From: Agromyces albus
Lineage (GTDB): Bacteria > Actinomycetota > Actinomycetes > Actinomycetales > Microbacteriaceae
Direction of reading: 5' to 3'
Assembly (NCBI RefSeq): GCF_004134825.1
Contig: NZ_SDPN01000021.1
Location: forward strand, 1-64,000
Length of the DNA stretch: 64,000 nt
A program made the translations under genes and the position numbers. The notes below the pieces were generated by a model. It did no database searches. It was not told the DNA's origin and was given only the letters and a program-made list of their open reading frames with translations. How positions within the stretch are numbered: position 1 is the first letter of the stretch; each line of letters starts with the position of its first letter. Positions 8,668 through 22,347 of the stretch are shown here, piece by piece.

Positions 8668-9528
8668 TCAGTGGCGCGAACCCGGCAGGAGCGCCTCGAG
8701 CGCCCGCCGGGATCGGGTGAGCGCCCGGCGCCGCTTCGACTGGTGCGTGTGGGTGCGGGCGAACTCGAGCGTCTCGCGCAGCAACTCGAGCCGTTCACGC
8801 TCGCTCTTGGCCTTGCGGGTGTTCACCTCGGCAACGATCGAGCCGCTCCAGCCGCGCGCCACGAGCGCCTCGAGCACCTCGGCGACGGGCTCGCGACCGT
8901 GCCCGGGCAGCAGGTGCTCGTCGAAGATCTGGCCCTCGCCGATCGCGCCGGATCCGTCGCAGAGGTGCACATGCCGAAGCCGCGCGCCGAGGTCGTTCGC
9001 GAACTCGAGACTGTCGACGCCCGAGAGCGCGGCGTGCGAGAAATCGAGGGTCACCGCGTCGCAGTCCATGATGCGCGGGTCCCATCCGGGGGCGTACGCC
9101 TTGAGGTTCTTGCCGGCGGCGCGCCACGGGAACATGTTCTCGACGGCGATGACGACCCCGTGCTCGGCCGAGATCTCGCGCACGATCCGCAGGAAGTCGA
9201 GCGCGTAGGTCGCCTGCCATCGGAACGGAGGGTGCACGACGACCGACTCGGCGCCGACCGCCGCGGCGAGCTCAGCGGTGCGTTCGAGCTTCACGCGGGG
9301 GTCGCGCCCCCACACGAAGTGCGTGAGGAGCAGCACCGGAGCGTGCACCGACAGGATCGGCAGGGCGTACCGTCGCGAGAGCTCGAGGAGATGCTCGGCC
9401 TGCTGCGTCGACTCCTCTTGCGTCACCATGATCTCGATGCCGTCGAAGCCCGCGAGCTTCGCCAACCGGAAGGCGTGCTCGGGCTCGAGCGGGTAGACGC
9501 ACGTCGTGCTCATGCCGATGCGGATCAT
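8668..9528 (-). CDS. Sugar phosphate isomerase/epimerase (TIM barrel, AP-endonuclease 2 family)
   Basis: A 286-residue TIM-barrel protein. Metal-binding residues typical of the xylose isomerase-like/AP endonuclease 2 family are visible: the Glu in FDGIEIM, the His residues in SVHAPV and VVHPP, the Glu in AVENMF, the Asp/His in TLDFSHA, and the HVHLCDG and HGREP motifs. The C-terminus is basic. Members isomerise or epimerise sugars or cyclitols; the substrate is not identifiable here. Converges with the YhgE/Pip gene (5 bp gap) and is divergent from the trehalose gene. Confidence 0.78.
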   Translation of the reverse strand: MIRIGMSTTCVYPLEPEHAFRLAKLAGFDGIEIMVTQEESTQQAEHLLELSRRYALPILSVHAPVLLLTHFVWGRDPRVKLERTAELAAAVGAESVVVHPPFRWQATYALDFLRIVREISAEHGVVIAVENMFPWRAAGKNLKAYAPGWDPRIMDCDAVTLDFSHAALSGVDSLEFANDLGARLRHVHLCDGSGAIGEGQIFDEHLLPGHGREPVAEVLEALVARGWSGSIVAEVNTRKAKSERERLELLRETLEFARTHTHQSKRRRALTRSRRALEALLPGSRH

Positions 9529-9638
9529 CAGGGCGGCAGTCTAGCCGCGTCGTCGGCGCGATGGGAGGGACATCGCCGCCGTTCCCGCCCGTGAACCGTG
9601 CACTGTTAGCCTGAGGCAAGCGAAGGGACATCCGCCAG

Positions 9639-11891
9639 ATGCAGCACGCCCCCGAACCGACACCGAGCGACGACCTCTATATCGACGCGGCGTACGACAT
9701 GATCGTCGTGTCGAATCGCCTTCCCGTCGACTATGAGCGCGCCCCAGACGGGTCCACCACGTGGAAGGGCTCGCCGGGTGGCCTCGTCACCGCACTCGAG
9801 CCCATCATGCGCACGACCGAGGGCGCCTGGGTCGGCTGGGCGGGCGTCGCCGACATGGAGTTCGATCCGTTCGAGCACGACGGCATCTCGATCATCCCCG
9901 TGCCGCTCTCGGCCGACGAGCTCGAGGAGTACTACGAGGGCTTCTCCAACGACACGCTCTGGCCCCTCTACCACGACGTCATCGCGCCGCCGTCGTTCCA
10001 CCGCGAGTGGTGGGACTCGTACGTTCGCGTCAATCGACGCTTCGCCGAGGCCGCCGCGCGCGCCGCCTCCCACGGAGCCGTCGTGTGGGTGCAGGACTAC
10101 CAGCTCCAGCTCGTGCCGCGGATGCTTCGCGAGAGCCGCCCCGACCTCGTGATCGGGTTCTTCAACCACATCCCGTTCCCGGCCTACGGCATCTACTCCC
10201 AGCTCCCGTGGCGGCGCCAGGTCGTCGACGGACTGCTCGGCGCCGACGTCATCGGCTTCCAGCGGTCGGCCGACGCCGGCAACTTCACGAGAGCCGTGCG
10301 CCGGTTGTTCGGGTACGCCACGCGCGGCACCGTCATCGACGTGCCCGACGGCAACGACAACGTTCGGCACGTCGTGGCTCGCCACTTCCCGATCTCGATC
10401 GACGCGGCCGGCTTCGAGGAGATCGCGCGCCGTCCCGAGGTGCAGGCGCGGGCGAAGGAGATCCGGGCGAGCCTCGGCGATCCCAAGACGATCATCCTCG
10501 GCGTCGACCGGCTCGATTACACGAAGGGCATCCGGCATCGGCTGAAGGCGTTCGGCGAGCTGCTTCGCGACGAGCGGCTCTCGGTCGAAGACGTCACGCT
10601 CGTGCAGGTCGCGAGTCCCTCCCGTGAACGCGTCGAGACCTATCGCCTCCTTCGCGACGAGATCGAGCTCATGGTGGGCCGGCTGAACGGCGACCATTCG
10701 ACGCTCGGACACCAGGCGATCGCCTATCTCCACCACGGTTACCCCCGGGAAGAGATGGTGGCCCTCTACCTCGCGGCCGACGTCATGCTCGTCACCGCGT
10801 TGCGCGACGGCATGAACCTCGTCGCCAAGGAGTACGTCGCGTGCCGGTTCGACGAGCGCGGGGTGCTGCTGCTCAGCGAGTTCACCGGGGCATCCGACGA
10901 GCTCAGGCAAGCCGTGCTCGTCAATCCGCACGACATCGAGGGCTTGAAGGACGCGATCGTCGAGGCGATCGAGATGCCGCAGCGCGAGCGGGCTCGCCGC
11001 ATGCGAGCCCTGCGCAAGCGAGTGCGGGAGAACGACGTCGCCAACTGGTCGGCCACGTTCCTGAAGACGCTCACCGGGAGCGGCATCATCGCGCCCGGCG
11101 TGCCCGAGGGACTCACGGCCGCGCTCAACCGCATCGCCGGCACTGAGCGCCTGCTCGTCGCCCTCGACTTCGACGGCACTCTCGCTCCGCTCGTCGACCG
11201 GCCCGAAGACGCGCGGGCCACCAAACGCGCCCGCACGGCGATCGAACGGCTCGCGGCCGCCGACGACACGAGGGTCGCGATCGTGTCGGGGCGGGCCCTG
11301 CAGAGCCTCCGCGAGGTGGCCGACCCGCCGCAGGGAACGCTCCTCAGCGGATCGCACGGTGTCGAGCTGCAACTCGACAGCGGCGGCGTCACGATCGACC
11401 TGCGCGATGCCGAGCTCGCCGGGCTCGAGCGCCTCACGCACATTCTCGAAGAAGTGGCATCCGGAGCGGAGGGGGCCTGGGTCGAGTGGAAACCGGCCGG
11501 CCTCGCGCTGCACACGCGACGCGTGCCCGCGAACATCGGTGCGACGCTGCAGCGCATGGCGCGCGAGCGCGTCGAGGCCGAGGTGCCCGAGCTCAGCGTG
11601 CGCGGGGGCAAAGGGGTGCTCGAGTTCTCGGTGCGCCCCGGCGACAAGGGCGAAGCGCTCACCCGGCTCCGGCAGCACGCCGGCTCGAGCGCGGTGTTCT
11701 ACGTCGGCGACGACGTCACCGACGAAGATGCGTTCGCGGCTCTTGAGTACGAGGATGTCGGCGTCAAGGTCGGCCAGGGCAAGTCGCTCGCCACGCACCG
11801 CGTGAAGAGCACGGAAGACGTCGCCGAATTGCTCGAGCGGCTCGCCGATGCCCGTGACATGGCGCGCGGGCGACCTTCGCGCTGGACATAG
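9639..11891 (+). CDS. otsA-otsB fusion: Bifunctional trehalose-6-phosphate synthase/phosphatase
   Basis: A 750-residue two-domain enzyme for the OtsA-OtsB trehalose pathway. The GT20 synthase domain (about residues 13-480) joins UDP-glucose (or another NDP-glucose) and glucose-6-phosphate. It shows the [15 protein letters not shown] loop, [19 protein letters not shown] and the [10 protein letters not shown] donor-site motif. The HAD phosphatase domain (about residues 500-745) begins with [14 protein letters not shown], carrying the nucleophilic Asp, and has a late [13 protein letters not shown] motif for Mg2+ binding. Having both activities in one chain resembles eukaryotic and some actinobacterial enzymes rather than E. 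coli. Produces trehalose as osmo- and stress protectant in the cytoplasm. Confidence 0.93.
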   Translation: MQHAPEPTPSDDLYIDAAYDMIVVSNRLPVDYERAPDGSTTWKGSPGGLVTALEPIMRTTEGAWVGWAGVADMEFDPFEHDGISIIPVPLSADELEEYYEGFSNDTLWPLYHDVIAPPSFHREWWDSYVRVNRRFAEAAARAASHGAVVWVQDYQLQLVPRMLRESRPDLVIGFFNHIPFPAYGIYSQLPWRRQVVDGLLGADVIGFQRSADAGNFTRAVRRLFGYATRGTVIDVPDGNDNVRHVVARHFPISIDAAGFEEIARRPEVQARAKEIRASLGDPKTIILGVDRLDYTKGIRHRLKAFGELLRDERLSVEDVTLVQVASPSRERVETYRLLRDEIELMVGRLNGDHSTLGHQAIAYLHHGYPREEMVALYLAADVMLVTALRDGMNLVAKEYVACRFDERGVLLLSEFTGASDELRQAVLVNPHDIEGLKDAIVEAIEMPQRERARRMRALRKRVRENDVANWSATFLKTLTGSGIIAPGVPEGLTAALNRIAGTERLLVALDFDGTLAPLVDRPEDARATKRARTAIERLAAADDTRVAIVSGRALQSLREVADPPQGTLLSGSHGVELQLDSGGVTIDLRDAELAGLERLTHILEEVASGAEGAWVEWKPAGLALHTRRVPANIGATLQRMARERVEAEVPELSVRGGKGVLEFSVRPGDKGEALTRLRQHAGSSAVFYVGDDVTDEDAFAALEYEDVGVKVGQGKSLATHRVKSTEDVAELLERLADARDMARGRPSRWT

Positions 11892-11901
11892 ACTCGAAGG
11901 C

Positions 11902-13596
11902 ATGCCCGAGTTCGATCCCAAACCGCGTAGTCGTACCGTCACCGACGGCATCGAGGCCATGACGAGCCGGGGCATGCTCCGTGCCGTCGGCATGGGCGAT
12001 GCCGACTGGGACAAGCCGCAGATCGGCATCGCGAGCTCGTGGAACGAGATCACGCCCTGCAACCTGTCGCTCGGCCGCCTCGCGCAGGCCGCGAAAGAGG
12101 GCGTGCACGGCGGCGGCGGCTACCCGCTGCAGTTCGGCACCGTCTCGGTCTCCGACGGCATCTCGATGGGCCACGAGGGCATGCACTTCTCGCTCGTCTC
12201 GCGCGAGGTCATCGCCGACTCGGTCGAGGTCGTCATGCAGGCCGAGCGCCTCGACGGCTCGGTGCTCCTGGCTGGCTGCGACAAGTCGATCCCCGGCATG
12301 CTCATGGCGGCGGCCCGGCTCGATCTCGCCTCGGTCTTCCTCTATGCAGGGTCGATCGCGCCCGGATGGGTGCGGCTCTCCGACGGCACCGAGAAAGACA
12401 TCACGATCATCGACTCGTTCGAGGCGGTCGGCGCGGTGAAGGCCGGCACGATGAGCGCCGAAGACGCACACCGCATCGAGTGCGCCTTCGCGCCCGGTGA
12501 GGGCGCCTGCGGCGGCATGTACACCGCCAACACCATGGCCTCGGTCGCCGAGGCGCTCGGCCTGTCGCTCCCGGGCTCGGCTTCGCCGGCTTCGGCCGAC
12601 CGTCGCCGCGACTACTACGCCCACCGATCGGGCGAGGCCGTCGTCAACCTCCTGAAGCACGGCATCACCGCGCGGCAGATCCTCACCAAGCAGGCCTTCG
12701 AGAACGCCATCGCGGTGGGCATGGCGCTCGGCGGCTCCACGAACATCGTGCTGCACCTGCTCGCGATCGCCCACGAGGCCGAGGTCGACCTCTCGCTCGA
12801 CGACTTCAACCGCATCGGCTCGAAGGTGCCGCACATCGGCGACCTGAAGCCGTTCGGCAAGTACGTCATGAACGACGTCGATCGTCGCGGCGGCCTGCCC
12901 GTGCTCATGAAGGCGCTGCTCGATGCTGGACTCATGCACGGCGACGCGCTCACCGTCACCGGCAAGACCCTCGCCGAGAACCTCGCCGAGATGAACATCC
13001 CGCCGCTCGACGGCGAGGTGCTGCGCACGCTCGACAACCCGATCCACGAGACCGGCGGCCTCACCATCCTGCACGGGTCGCTGGCACCCGAGGGCGCGGT
13101 CGTGAAGACGGCCGGCTTCGACGCGGCGACCTTCGAGGGGCCGGCGCGGGTGTTCGAGCGGGAACGCGCAGCGATGGACGCGCTCACCGAGGGGAAGATC
13201 ACGCACGGCGACGTCGTGGTGATCCGCTACGAAGGCCCCAAGGGTGGGCCCGGCATGCGCGAGATGCTCGCCATCACCGCCGCCATCAAGGGCGCGGGAC
13301 TCGGGAAAGATGTACTACTCTTGACGGACGGTCGATTCTCAGGCGGCACAACCGGCCTCTGCATCGGCCATCTGGCACCCGAAGCAGTCGACGCTGGTCC
13401 GATTGCATTCGTGCGCGATGGTGATCTGATACGGGTCGATATCGCAGCTCGCACGATCGACCTACTGGTCGACGACGCCGAGCTGGCTGCCCGCCGTGAA
13501 GGCTGGGCTCCGCTTCCTCCGCGCTATACCCGTGGCGTCCTCGCGAAGTACTCGAAGCTCGTGCGTTCCGCCGCCGAAGGCGCATCCACGGGCTAG
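11902..13596 (+). CDS. ilvD: Dihydroxy-acid dehydratase
   Basis: A 564-residue Fe-S enzyme that dehydrates 2,3-dihydroxy-isovalerate and -3-methylvalerate to the 2-keto acids in valine, isoleucine and leucine synthesis. Signature regions include [28 protein letters not shown], a catalytic region [17 protein letters not shown] and the cluster cysteines (about residues 51, 120 and 192). The ATG at 11902 starts [20 protein letters not shown]; a TAGACT -10-like box lies about 10 bp upstream. The stretch about 13305-13465 uses rare codons (CTA, ATA, TTG, TCA, ACA) unlike the rest. Followed after 43 bp by ilvB. Confidence 0.96.
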   Translation: MPEFDPKPRSRTVTDGIEAMTSRGMLRAVGMGDADWDKPQIGIASSWNEITPCNLSLGRLAQAAKEGVHGGGGYPLQFGTVSVSDGISMGHEGMHFSLVSREVIADSVEVVMQAERLDGSVLLAGCDKSIPGMLMAAARLDLASVFLYAGSIAPGWVRLSDGTEKDITIIDSFEAVGAVKAGTMSAEDAHRIECAFAPGEGACGGMYTANTMASVAEALGLSLPGSASPASADRRRDYYAHRSGEAVVNLLKHGITARQILTKQAFENAIAVGMALGGSTNIVLHLLAIAHEAEVDLSLDDFNRIGSKVPHIGDLKPFGKYVMNDVDRRGGLPVLMKALLDAGLMHGDALTVTGKTLAENLAEMNIPPLDGEVLRTLDNPIHETGGLTILHGSLAPEGAVVKTAGFDAATFEGPARVFERERAAMDALTEGKITHGDVVVIRYEGPKGGPGMREMLAITAAIKGAGLGKDVLLLTDGRFSGGTTGLCIGHLAPEAVDAGPIAFVRDGDLIRVDIAARTIDLLVDDAELAARREGWAPLPPRYTRGVLAKYSKLVRSAAEGASTG

Positions 13597-13639
13597 TGCT
13601 GCGCTTCCCGCACACCTCGTTGCAGAGAACAGGAACCGA

Positions 13640-17030
<3,391 letters not shown>

Positions 17031-17045
17031 CACCCCATCTGAGCT

Positions 17046-17082
17046 GAACGGCCCGCCCCGGAGCATCCGGAGCGGGCCGTTC
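17046..17082. terminator. Intrinsic terminator between ilvC and the DUF11 gene
   Basis: An inverted repeat of 17 bp with one mismatch and a 3-nt loop (left arm 17046-17062, right arm 17066-17082), GC-rich, 18 bp after the ilvC stop and 11 bp before the convergent gene's stop. Probably works in both directions. Confidence 0.85.
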
Positions 17083-17093
17083 CGTTCGCTGGA

Positions 17094-20000
17094 CTACCCC
17101 TTGCCGCCCTTGCCGGTGCCGCCCTTCATGACGAGGGAAGCGCTGTCGGTGTTGTTGTCGGCATCGGGATCGAAGGTCGAGCTCGTGACTGACGACGCGT
17201 TCAAGATCGTCCCCACGCTGCCGCTCGCCTGAGCCTCGATGACGAATTGCACCGTCGCGCCCGCCGGAAGCTCATCGGCCGTGCAGGTCACGACATGCGC
17301 GGGCTTGTCGTAGGTGCACTGCGGCGAGATGTACTGGACGACGAGCTTCTTCGCGGTGAGCGGCAGCACGTCGGTCACCACGATGTCCTGGGCATCCGAC
17401 GGACCGCCGGTACCGCAGGTCGGCGTCGGGGTCGACTGGGCGTCCGACTCGCATCCCGTGTCGTTGTGCACCGTCAAGGTGTAGACGATCATCGGGGCCG
17501 GGTTGCCCGAGCGCTGCACCGCGGTCTTGTCGATCCAGATCTCGGCCGCGGTGTCGACGTTCGTCGATTCGGTGACGGTGTTGTCGGAGAGGTCGGGATC
17601 CGGGGTCGACGAAGTCACCGTCGCGGTGTTCTCGAGCGCCGCGTCCGGCGGCAACGACGGGTCGACCGTGACGGTGAGGTAGATCGTCACCGATGCCCTC
17701 GGCGCCATCGAGCCGAGGTCGCAGATCACGGTGCCGGGCTGCACGAGCGCACACACGGTGGCGCCGTTGCCGTCGACTCCCTCGACGAAGGTGGTGCCGT
17801 CGGGAAGCTCATCCGAGATCTCGACCTCGTTCGCCGTCGACGGGCCGCTGTTCGTCACGTTGATCGTGTAGGTGAGTTCGTCACCCGCGAGCACCGGGTC
17901 GGGCGAGTCCGACTTCGTGATCGACAGGTCGGCCGAGCCCGTCACGTCGGTGACGATCGTGTCGAGGTTGTCGGAGAGATCGTTGTCGAACGTCGAGCTC
18001 GTGACCCGCGCGTCGTCGTGGAGCGCTCCGACGAAGTCGGGCAGCACGTGCACCTGCACCGTCATCGTCCGCGCATCCCCGGGAGCGAGGTTGCCGAAGG
18101 AGCAGACGCTGGGCAGCGCGGCATCACCGGGCACGCCCGTATTGCAGGTGGCGCCGCCGGAGCCGCTCACGGAGAGGATCTGCGCCCCGGTCGACAGGAC
18201 ATCGGTGACGACCACGCCCTGCGCGGTCGACGGGCCGTCGTTCACGATCGAGAGCGTGTACGTGATGTCCGTTCCCGCCGTGGCGGTCGCCGGGCCGGTC
18301 TTGTCGACCGACAGGTCGGCGACGGCCATCACGCTCAGCGAGCCCTCGGCCTGGTTGTTCGACTGGTCGGCGTCAGGTGTCGGCGAGGTCACCGTGACGA
18401 CATCGTTGATGTCGACGTCCTCGTTCGCCGATACCTGGACGGCGATGGTGGCCCGCCCGGTCGCGGTGGGCGACGCCGCGGCAAGGTCGCCGAGCTGACA
18501 CGTGACCACGCCGCCGACGGGTGCACCGCAGGTTCCCTGGCTCGGGGTGATGGTGCCGAACGTGAACGCTCCGTCGCTGAGGTTGGCATCGGTCACGACG
18601 ATGTCGCGGGCCGACGACGGGCCGAGGTTGTCGACGAAGATCGTGCACGTACCGGTCTCTCCGGCGGGCAGCTCGTCGTCGGGCTTGCACACCTTTGTCA
18701 CCTTCAGGTCGCTGCGCTCCTGCACGAAGGTGCGCTGCACGAACGTGTTGTTCGCCAGGTTGCCGTCGACGCTCGCGCCCGAGACGGATACGAGGTTCTC
18801 GATGAGCAGGGTGCCGTCGTCCTCATCGACGACCGTGTCGGAGAGGACCCGCGTCTTGATGACGAACGAGCGGCTGTCGCCCGCAGGGATGTCGCCCACG
18901 GCGCACGTGAGCCGGTGCTCGAGCGGGTCGTAGGTGCATCCGCCGTCGTCGGACAGGTACGTCACCTCTTCTGGCAGGTCGTCGACGACGATCACCCCTG
19001 CGGAGGCATCCGGACCGTCGTTCGTCACGGTCACCGTGTAGAACAGCTCCTCGCCGGCGATGACCGGATCGGGGGAGTCGGTCTTCGTGACGCGCACGTC
19101 GGCGATCGGGATGACATCCTCGATGTCCTCGACGAGCCAGGTGCCGCGACCCATCGTGCCGACGAGCAGCACGTCGTCGGCCGCGTCGACGTGGAGATCG
19201 AACGCGATCGTGTTGGGGAGCGAGGAGCCGAGTTCCGCCCAGACGCCCAGGTTCTGCGTCTGGCTCACGAAGACGCCCGAATCGGTGCCCGCGAGGAGTG
19301 CGAGCACGTTCGTCCCGGGAACCGGCACGATCTCGAGCGAGCGCACGTTCGCAGCTGGAGCGAGCGTGCCGAGGTTGCCGGTCACGTCCGTGAAGGTGCC
19401 TCCGGCATCGACGGTGCGGAACACCTGCGTGCCCGACGAGACGAACGCGTCGGCCCAGTTCTCGGGGTTGAGGATGATGTCGGACGCCGCGCCGTTCGTC
19501 CAGCCGGCCACTTGGGCGGGCGCGCCGGCGCCGCCGCTGCGCAGGAACAGCCGGCCGCCCGTGTCGCCGAACCACAGCACACCCGCGTTGTCGGCCCCGC
19601 CCGCGCGGCCGCCGTATGCGATGGCACGCGTCGTGGCGGTGTTCGCGCCGAGCGAGTTGACGATGATGTTGAGGTTGTCGAGCGAGTCGGTCGACTCGTA
19701 GACGCGGTTCGACGTGACGATGAACCGCGTCGGATCGATCGCGTTGATGGCGAGCGGCGTGTACAGGGGCAGCGTCGAGTTGCCCCCGACGACCTCGAAG
19801 TTCTGGATCGTTTGGCCCTGTCCGACGACATTGAAGCCCGGCGCGGAGTTCGCGCACACATTCGCCGCCGTGCAGGTGCGCCGGAGGAAGGAGCCGGCGC
19901 CGAAGCTGTTCGAGCTGCTGAAGCGGATGGAGTTCGCGCCCGCGTCATTGACGGCGACGAAGCCGCCGTCACCGGCGCTCAGCGTGGTCCAGCTCGCGCT

Positions 20001-21464
20001 GCCGGTCGCGGACTGCTCTGGCGCGCCCGTGTCCTGGTCACCGCAGAGGATGATGTCGCCGACGCTGTCGTAGTCGCAGGAATGGTGTTCGCCGATCTGG
20101 AGGTTGCCGTTGATCGACTGCCAGGCGCCGTTCGTGGTCGTCGGGTCGGTCTGGCGGTAGACACCGCCGTCGTCGCCTTCGAGGATGTCGCCGTTCGCGT
20201 CGAAGACCATCTCACGCGAGTCGGCGTGCGGCGAGCTGTTGTTCGCCGTGCCGTTGTGCGTGAGCGACGTGCACTGCGTGTTCGCGGCGAGGGCCGAGTC
20301 GCACCGGAACAGCCGGCCGCTGAACGTGTTCGCCCCGACGGCATTCGGGAAGCCGTTGTTGTTCGGCTGGCGGTCGCCGCCGACGTACACGAGGGTCGGG
20401 TCGGCGGAGTCGGCGAGCATCGAGAAGTGCACGGCACCTTGGCTGCCCGGCTTCTCTCGCGGCTGGAGGCCCACGATCGTGCCGCCCTCGTTCGTCACGG
20501 GCGTGTCGAGCTGGGTCCAGTTGGCGCCTTGGTCGGGTGAACGCCAGAGGCCGTTGAGCTGGCCGCTGTTGATGACGCCGGCGTAGACGACGTTGTTGCC
20601 TGCACTGTTGTGCACCGTGAACTCGAGGTTGTTGGTCGTCGCATTGTTGATGCCGGTGACCTGGTTGGTGACGTTCTGCCAGTTGAGGCCGGTGTCGGTG
20701 CTGCGGAAGATTCCCTGCTGGGTTCCGGCGTAGAGCACGGCGTTGTTCGAGCGGTCGCCGACGAGGTCGAAGACGCCGATGTTCGGAAGCCCGCTCGTGC
20801 CGTTGCCCGAGAGACGCACGAAGTTGGCGCCGCCGTCGGTGCTCCGGTAGATGCCGCCCTGGCCGGCGCCGTTCGCGTTGCTGTTGCCGTTGGAGGCGAC
20901 GACGATGGTGGCGCCGCGGGGTGCGACGCCCGAGATGCTCTCACCGGCGAGTTGCGCCGCGCCGAGCGGCGTCCACGTCGTTCCGGCGTCGGCCGTGCGC
21001 AGCAGGCCGTTGAGCGGCCCTGAGATGCGCCCGAAGGAGCTCACCCGGCCGATGCCCGCGAGGAGGACGGTGTTCGTCGCGACCGTCGGGTCGAGTTCGA
21101 GCGCGCCGATCGACAAACTCGACTGCTGATCGGTCAGCGGCGTCCACGTGGGTGACGCGGCGGTGGCGTTGAACGTGCGCCAGACGCCGCCGTTGACCGT
21201 GCCGATCCAGGCGATGTTCGGGTCGCTCGGATGCGCGACGACCGTCTGCACCGCGCCGGACACCTCGTCGTTCGGCGTGACCGATTCGACCTGGCCGCCG
21301 GTGATCGGTCCGGGCCCTTGGGCCACGTAGTCGGCGTCGATCGTCGCGGCCTCCGCAGGAAAGGCGAACAATGTCACCCCGGCGAACGCGAATGCCGCGA
21401 TGACCGCGGCCAGCTTCTGCGAGCGCGATCCCCGTGCCGGGCGCGCGACAAATCGTTCGGTCAT
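17094..21464 (-). CDS. Giant secreted Asp-box beta-propeller protein with five DUF11 repeats
   Basis: A 1456-residue exported protein. The ATG at 21464 gives MTERFVARPARGSRSQ and a signal peptide ending AEAA near residue 40; a longer upstream reading has no plausible export signal. Residues about 45-800 contain repeated Asp-box motifs (such as RTADAGTTW, RSTDGGANF, RSTDTGLNW, RSPDQGANW, RTVDAGGTF), typical of sortilin- or sialidase-like propellers. Residues about 815-1450 are five DUF11 domains, each opening like ADLSITKSDSPDPV and carrying a TYTINVTN-type strand and an NN(T/Q) end. The tail is Gly/Lys-rich, with no LPxTG or membrane anchor. Probably a surface-associated binding or adhesion protein; no catalytic residues recognised. 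Confidence 0.85.
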   Translation of the reverse strand: MTERFVARPARGSRSQKLAAVIAAFAFAGVTLFAFPAEAATIDADYVAQGPGPITGGQVESVTPNDEVSGAVQTVVAHPSDPNIAWIGTVNGGVWRTFNATAASPTWTPLTDQQSSLSIGALELDPTVATNTVLLAGIGRVSSFGRISGPLNGLLRTADAGTTWTPLGAAQLAGESISGVAPRGATIVVASNGNSNANGAGQGGIYRSTDGGANFVRLSGNGTSGLPNIGVFDLVGDRSNNAVLYAGTQQGIFRSTDTGLNWQNVTNQVTGINNATTNNLEFTVHNSAGNNVVYAGVINSGQLNGLWRSPDQGANWTQLDTPVTNEGGTIVGLQPREKPGSQGAVHFSMLADSADPTLVYVGGDRQPNNNGFPNAVGANTFSGRLFRCDSALAANTQCTSLTHNGTANNSSPHADSREMVFDANGDILEGDDGGVYRQTDPTTTNGAWQSINGNLQIGEHHSCDYDSVGDIILCGDQDTGAPEQSATGSASWTTLSAGDGGFVAVNDAGANSIRFSSSNSFGAGSFLRRTCTAANVCANSAPGFNVVGQGQTIQNFEVVGGNSTLPLYTPLAINAIDPTRFIVTSNRVYESTDSLDNLNIIVNSLGANTATTRAIAYGGRAGGADNAGVLWFGDTGGRLFLRSGGAGAPAQVAGWTNGAASDIILNPENWADAFVSSGTQVFRTVDAGGTFTDVTGNLGTLAPAANVRSLEIVPVPGTNVLALLAGTDSGVFVSQTQNLGVWAELGSSLPNTIAFDLHVDAADDVLLVGTMGRGTWLVEDIEDVIPIADVRVTKTDSPDPVIAGEELFYTVTVTNDGPDASAGVIVVDDLPEEVTYLSDDGGCTYDPLEHRLTCAVGDIPAGDSRSFVIKTRVLSDTVVDEDDGTLLIENLVSVSGASVDGNLANNTFVQRTFVQERSDLKVTKVCKPDDELPAGETGTCTIFVDNLGPSSARDIVVTDANLSDGAFTFGTITPSQGTCGAPVGGVVTCQLGDLAAASPTATGRATIAVQVSANEDVDINDVVTVTSPTPDADQSNNQAEGSLSVMAVADLSVDKTGPATATAGTDITYTLSIVNDGPSTAQGVVVTDVLSTGAQILSVSGSGGATCNTGVPGDAALPSVCSFGNLAPGDARTMTVQVHVLPDFVGALHDDARVTSSTFDNDLSDNLDTIVTDVTGSADLSITKSDSPDPVLAGDELTYTINVTNSGPSTANEVEISDELPDGTTFVEGVDGNGATVCALVQPGTVICDLGSMAPRASVTIYLTVTVDPSLPPDAALENTATVTSSTPDPDLSDNTVTESTNVDTAAEIWIDKTAVQRSGNPAPMIVYTLTVHNDTGCESDAQSTPTPTCGTGGPSDAQDIVVTDVLPLTAKKLVVQYISPQCTYDKPAHVVTCTADELPAGATVQFVIEAQASGSVGTILNASSVTSSTFDPDADNNTDSASLVMKGGTGKGGKG

Positions 21465-21598
21465 GACCAACCCCCTCGGCGCGCTCGGGGACGTTCCCCC
21501 CATCCCACATCGAACGCGCTCGACACCGCAGATATTGGCCCTGCGCCCCGCATCTGTCCAGACCCGGATGGACGATGGGCCACCCCCCATTCAGAGGG

Positions 21599-22213
21599 TC
21601 ACCAGGGCTGCGGCGCGCTCTTCTCCGACACGTCGAGCTGCACGAGCGAGGTCTCCCGGCCGCCGAGGACCTGCTGTTGCACGACACCGTCGATCGTGTA
21701 CGTCGACTCTCTCTCCCAATCACCGCAGGTCGGTGTGGGTAGGCTGCCCTCCACACAGCTCAGCCTCCTGCCGCCCTCGGCGAGGGCGATCGCCTGGCCC
21801 ACGTCGGCGGCGATGAGCGTGCGCCGCTCGGGATCGGCGAGGTAGCCGAACAGCACGCAGTCGGTGTTCGCGCTTCCGGGCGGCGGGCACTCGGCGATGA
21901 AGAACACGCTGCCGGTCACGCGCACGGGCTGCCCGATGAACGTCGCAGGATCCTCGAGGAGCTCGTCGAACGTGACCTCGTGCGCGGCCCCGTCGCCGTC
22001 GCCGCCGTTGTCGTTGTCGCCCATCCCGTTCGCCTCAGTCGGGCTCGCCGAGGAGCTGCCACCCGGCGAGCGAGAATCGGCGCCGCATCCGGCGACCGCG
22101 GTCACGAGGATCAGCGCACCTGCGAGCGCTGCACGCACTCTGCCGCCGCGACGACGGGGCGCCGCGACGGGGGAGTCGCCGCGCGAACGCATCCCGCATG
22201 CATCGACGTCCAT
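21599..22213 (-). CDS. Predicted lipoprotein with an OB-fold-like domain
   Basis: A 204-residue protein. A basic start and hydrophobic stretch lead to the lipobox TAVAGC (Cys near residue 43), then a Ser/Gly/Asp-rich linker and a folded domain beginning VTFDELLEDPATFIGQPVRVTGSVFF. That pattern resembles OB-fold tRNA_anti-like domains of exported proteins. Four cysteines in the domain may form disulfides. ATG at 22213 is the first start; ATG at 22195 is an alternative. Same strand as the DUF11 protein, 134 bp upstream of it, and inside the same repeat-bracketed segment. Function unknown. Confidence 0.65.
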   Translation of the reverse strand: MDVDACGMRSRGDSPVAAPRRRGGRVRAALAGALILVTAVAGCGADSRSPGGSSSASPTEANGMGDNDNGGDGDGAAHEVTFDELLEDPATFIGQPVRVTGSVFFIAECPPPGSANTDCVLFGYLADPERRTLIAADVGQAIALAEGGRRLSCVEGSLPTPTCGDWERESTYTIDGVVQQQVLGGRETSLVQLDVSEKSAPQPW

Positions 22214-22264
22214 GCGAACATGTTGCGCCCACCACCGGGTCGCGTCAATGCGCGTCGGAACGCG

Positions 22265-22289
22265 CGACGGCGAGGTCGCTCGCTAAGCG
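22265..22289 (+). repeat. Right copy of the duplicated ilvC 3' end
   Basis: 24 of 25 bases match ilvC positions 17006-17030 in the same orientation, still coding DGEVAR and a stop (TAA here, TGA in ilvC). After a one-base gap the match continues for CACC. No ilvC gene precedes it; the upstream sequence is the 5' region of the lipoprotein gene. It marks the far end of the inserted or duplicated segment. Confidence 0.8.
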
Positions 22290-22311
22290 ACACCGTTCAT
22301 CACTCCGCGCA

Positions 22312-22337
22312 GCGGGGTCGGCTTCGGCCGGCCCCGC
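22312..22337. terminator. Hairpin terminator (11-bp stem, TTCG loop)
   Basis: Left arm 22312-22322 and right arm 22327-22337 pair with one G-T wobble around a TTCG tetraloop. It lies 11 bp beyond the stop of the minus-strand MerB-like gene. Because it also follows the second ilvC tail, it may be the original ilvC terminator. Confidence 0.7.
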
Positions 22338-22347
22338 CGTTCGTGCT

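Noticed and set aside
13597-13639. Leader peptide or attenuator before ilvB
   Set aside because: Only 43 bp separate ilvD and ilvB, with no short branched-chain-codon ORF and no hairpin.
17247-20540. A very long open frame on the plus strand opposite the DUF11/propeller gene
   Set aside because: Its translation is dominated by Arg/Asp/Val with no domain, and it mirrors the third-position GC bias of the real minus-strand gene, which has a signal peptide, Asp boxes and DUF11 repeats.
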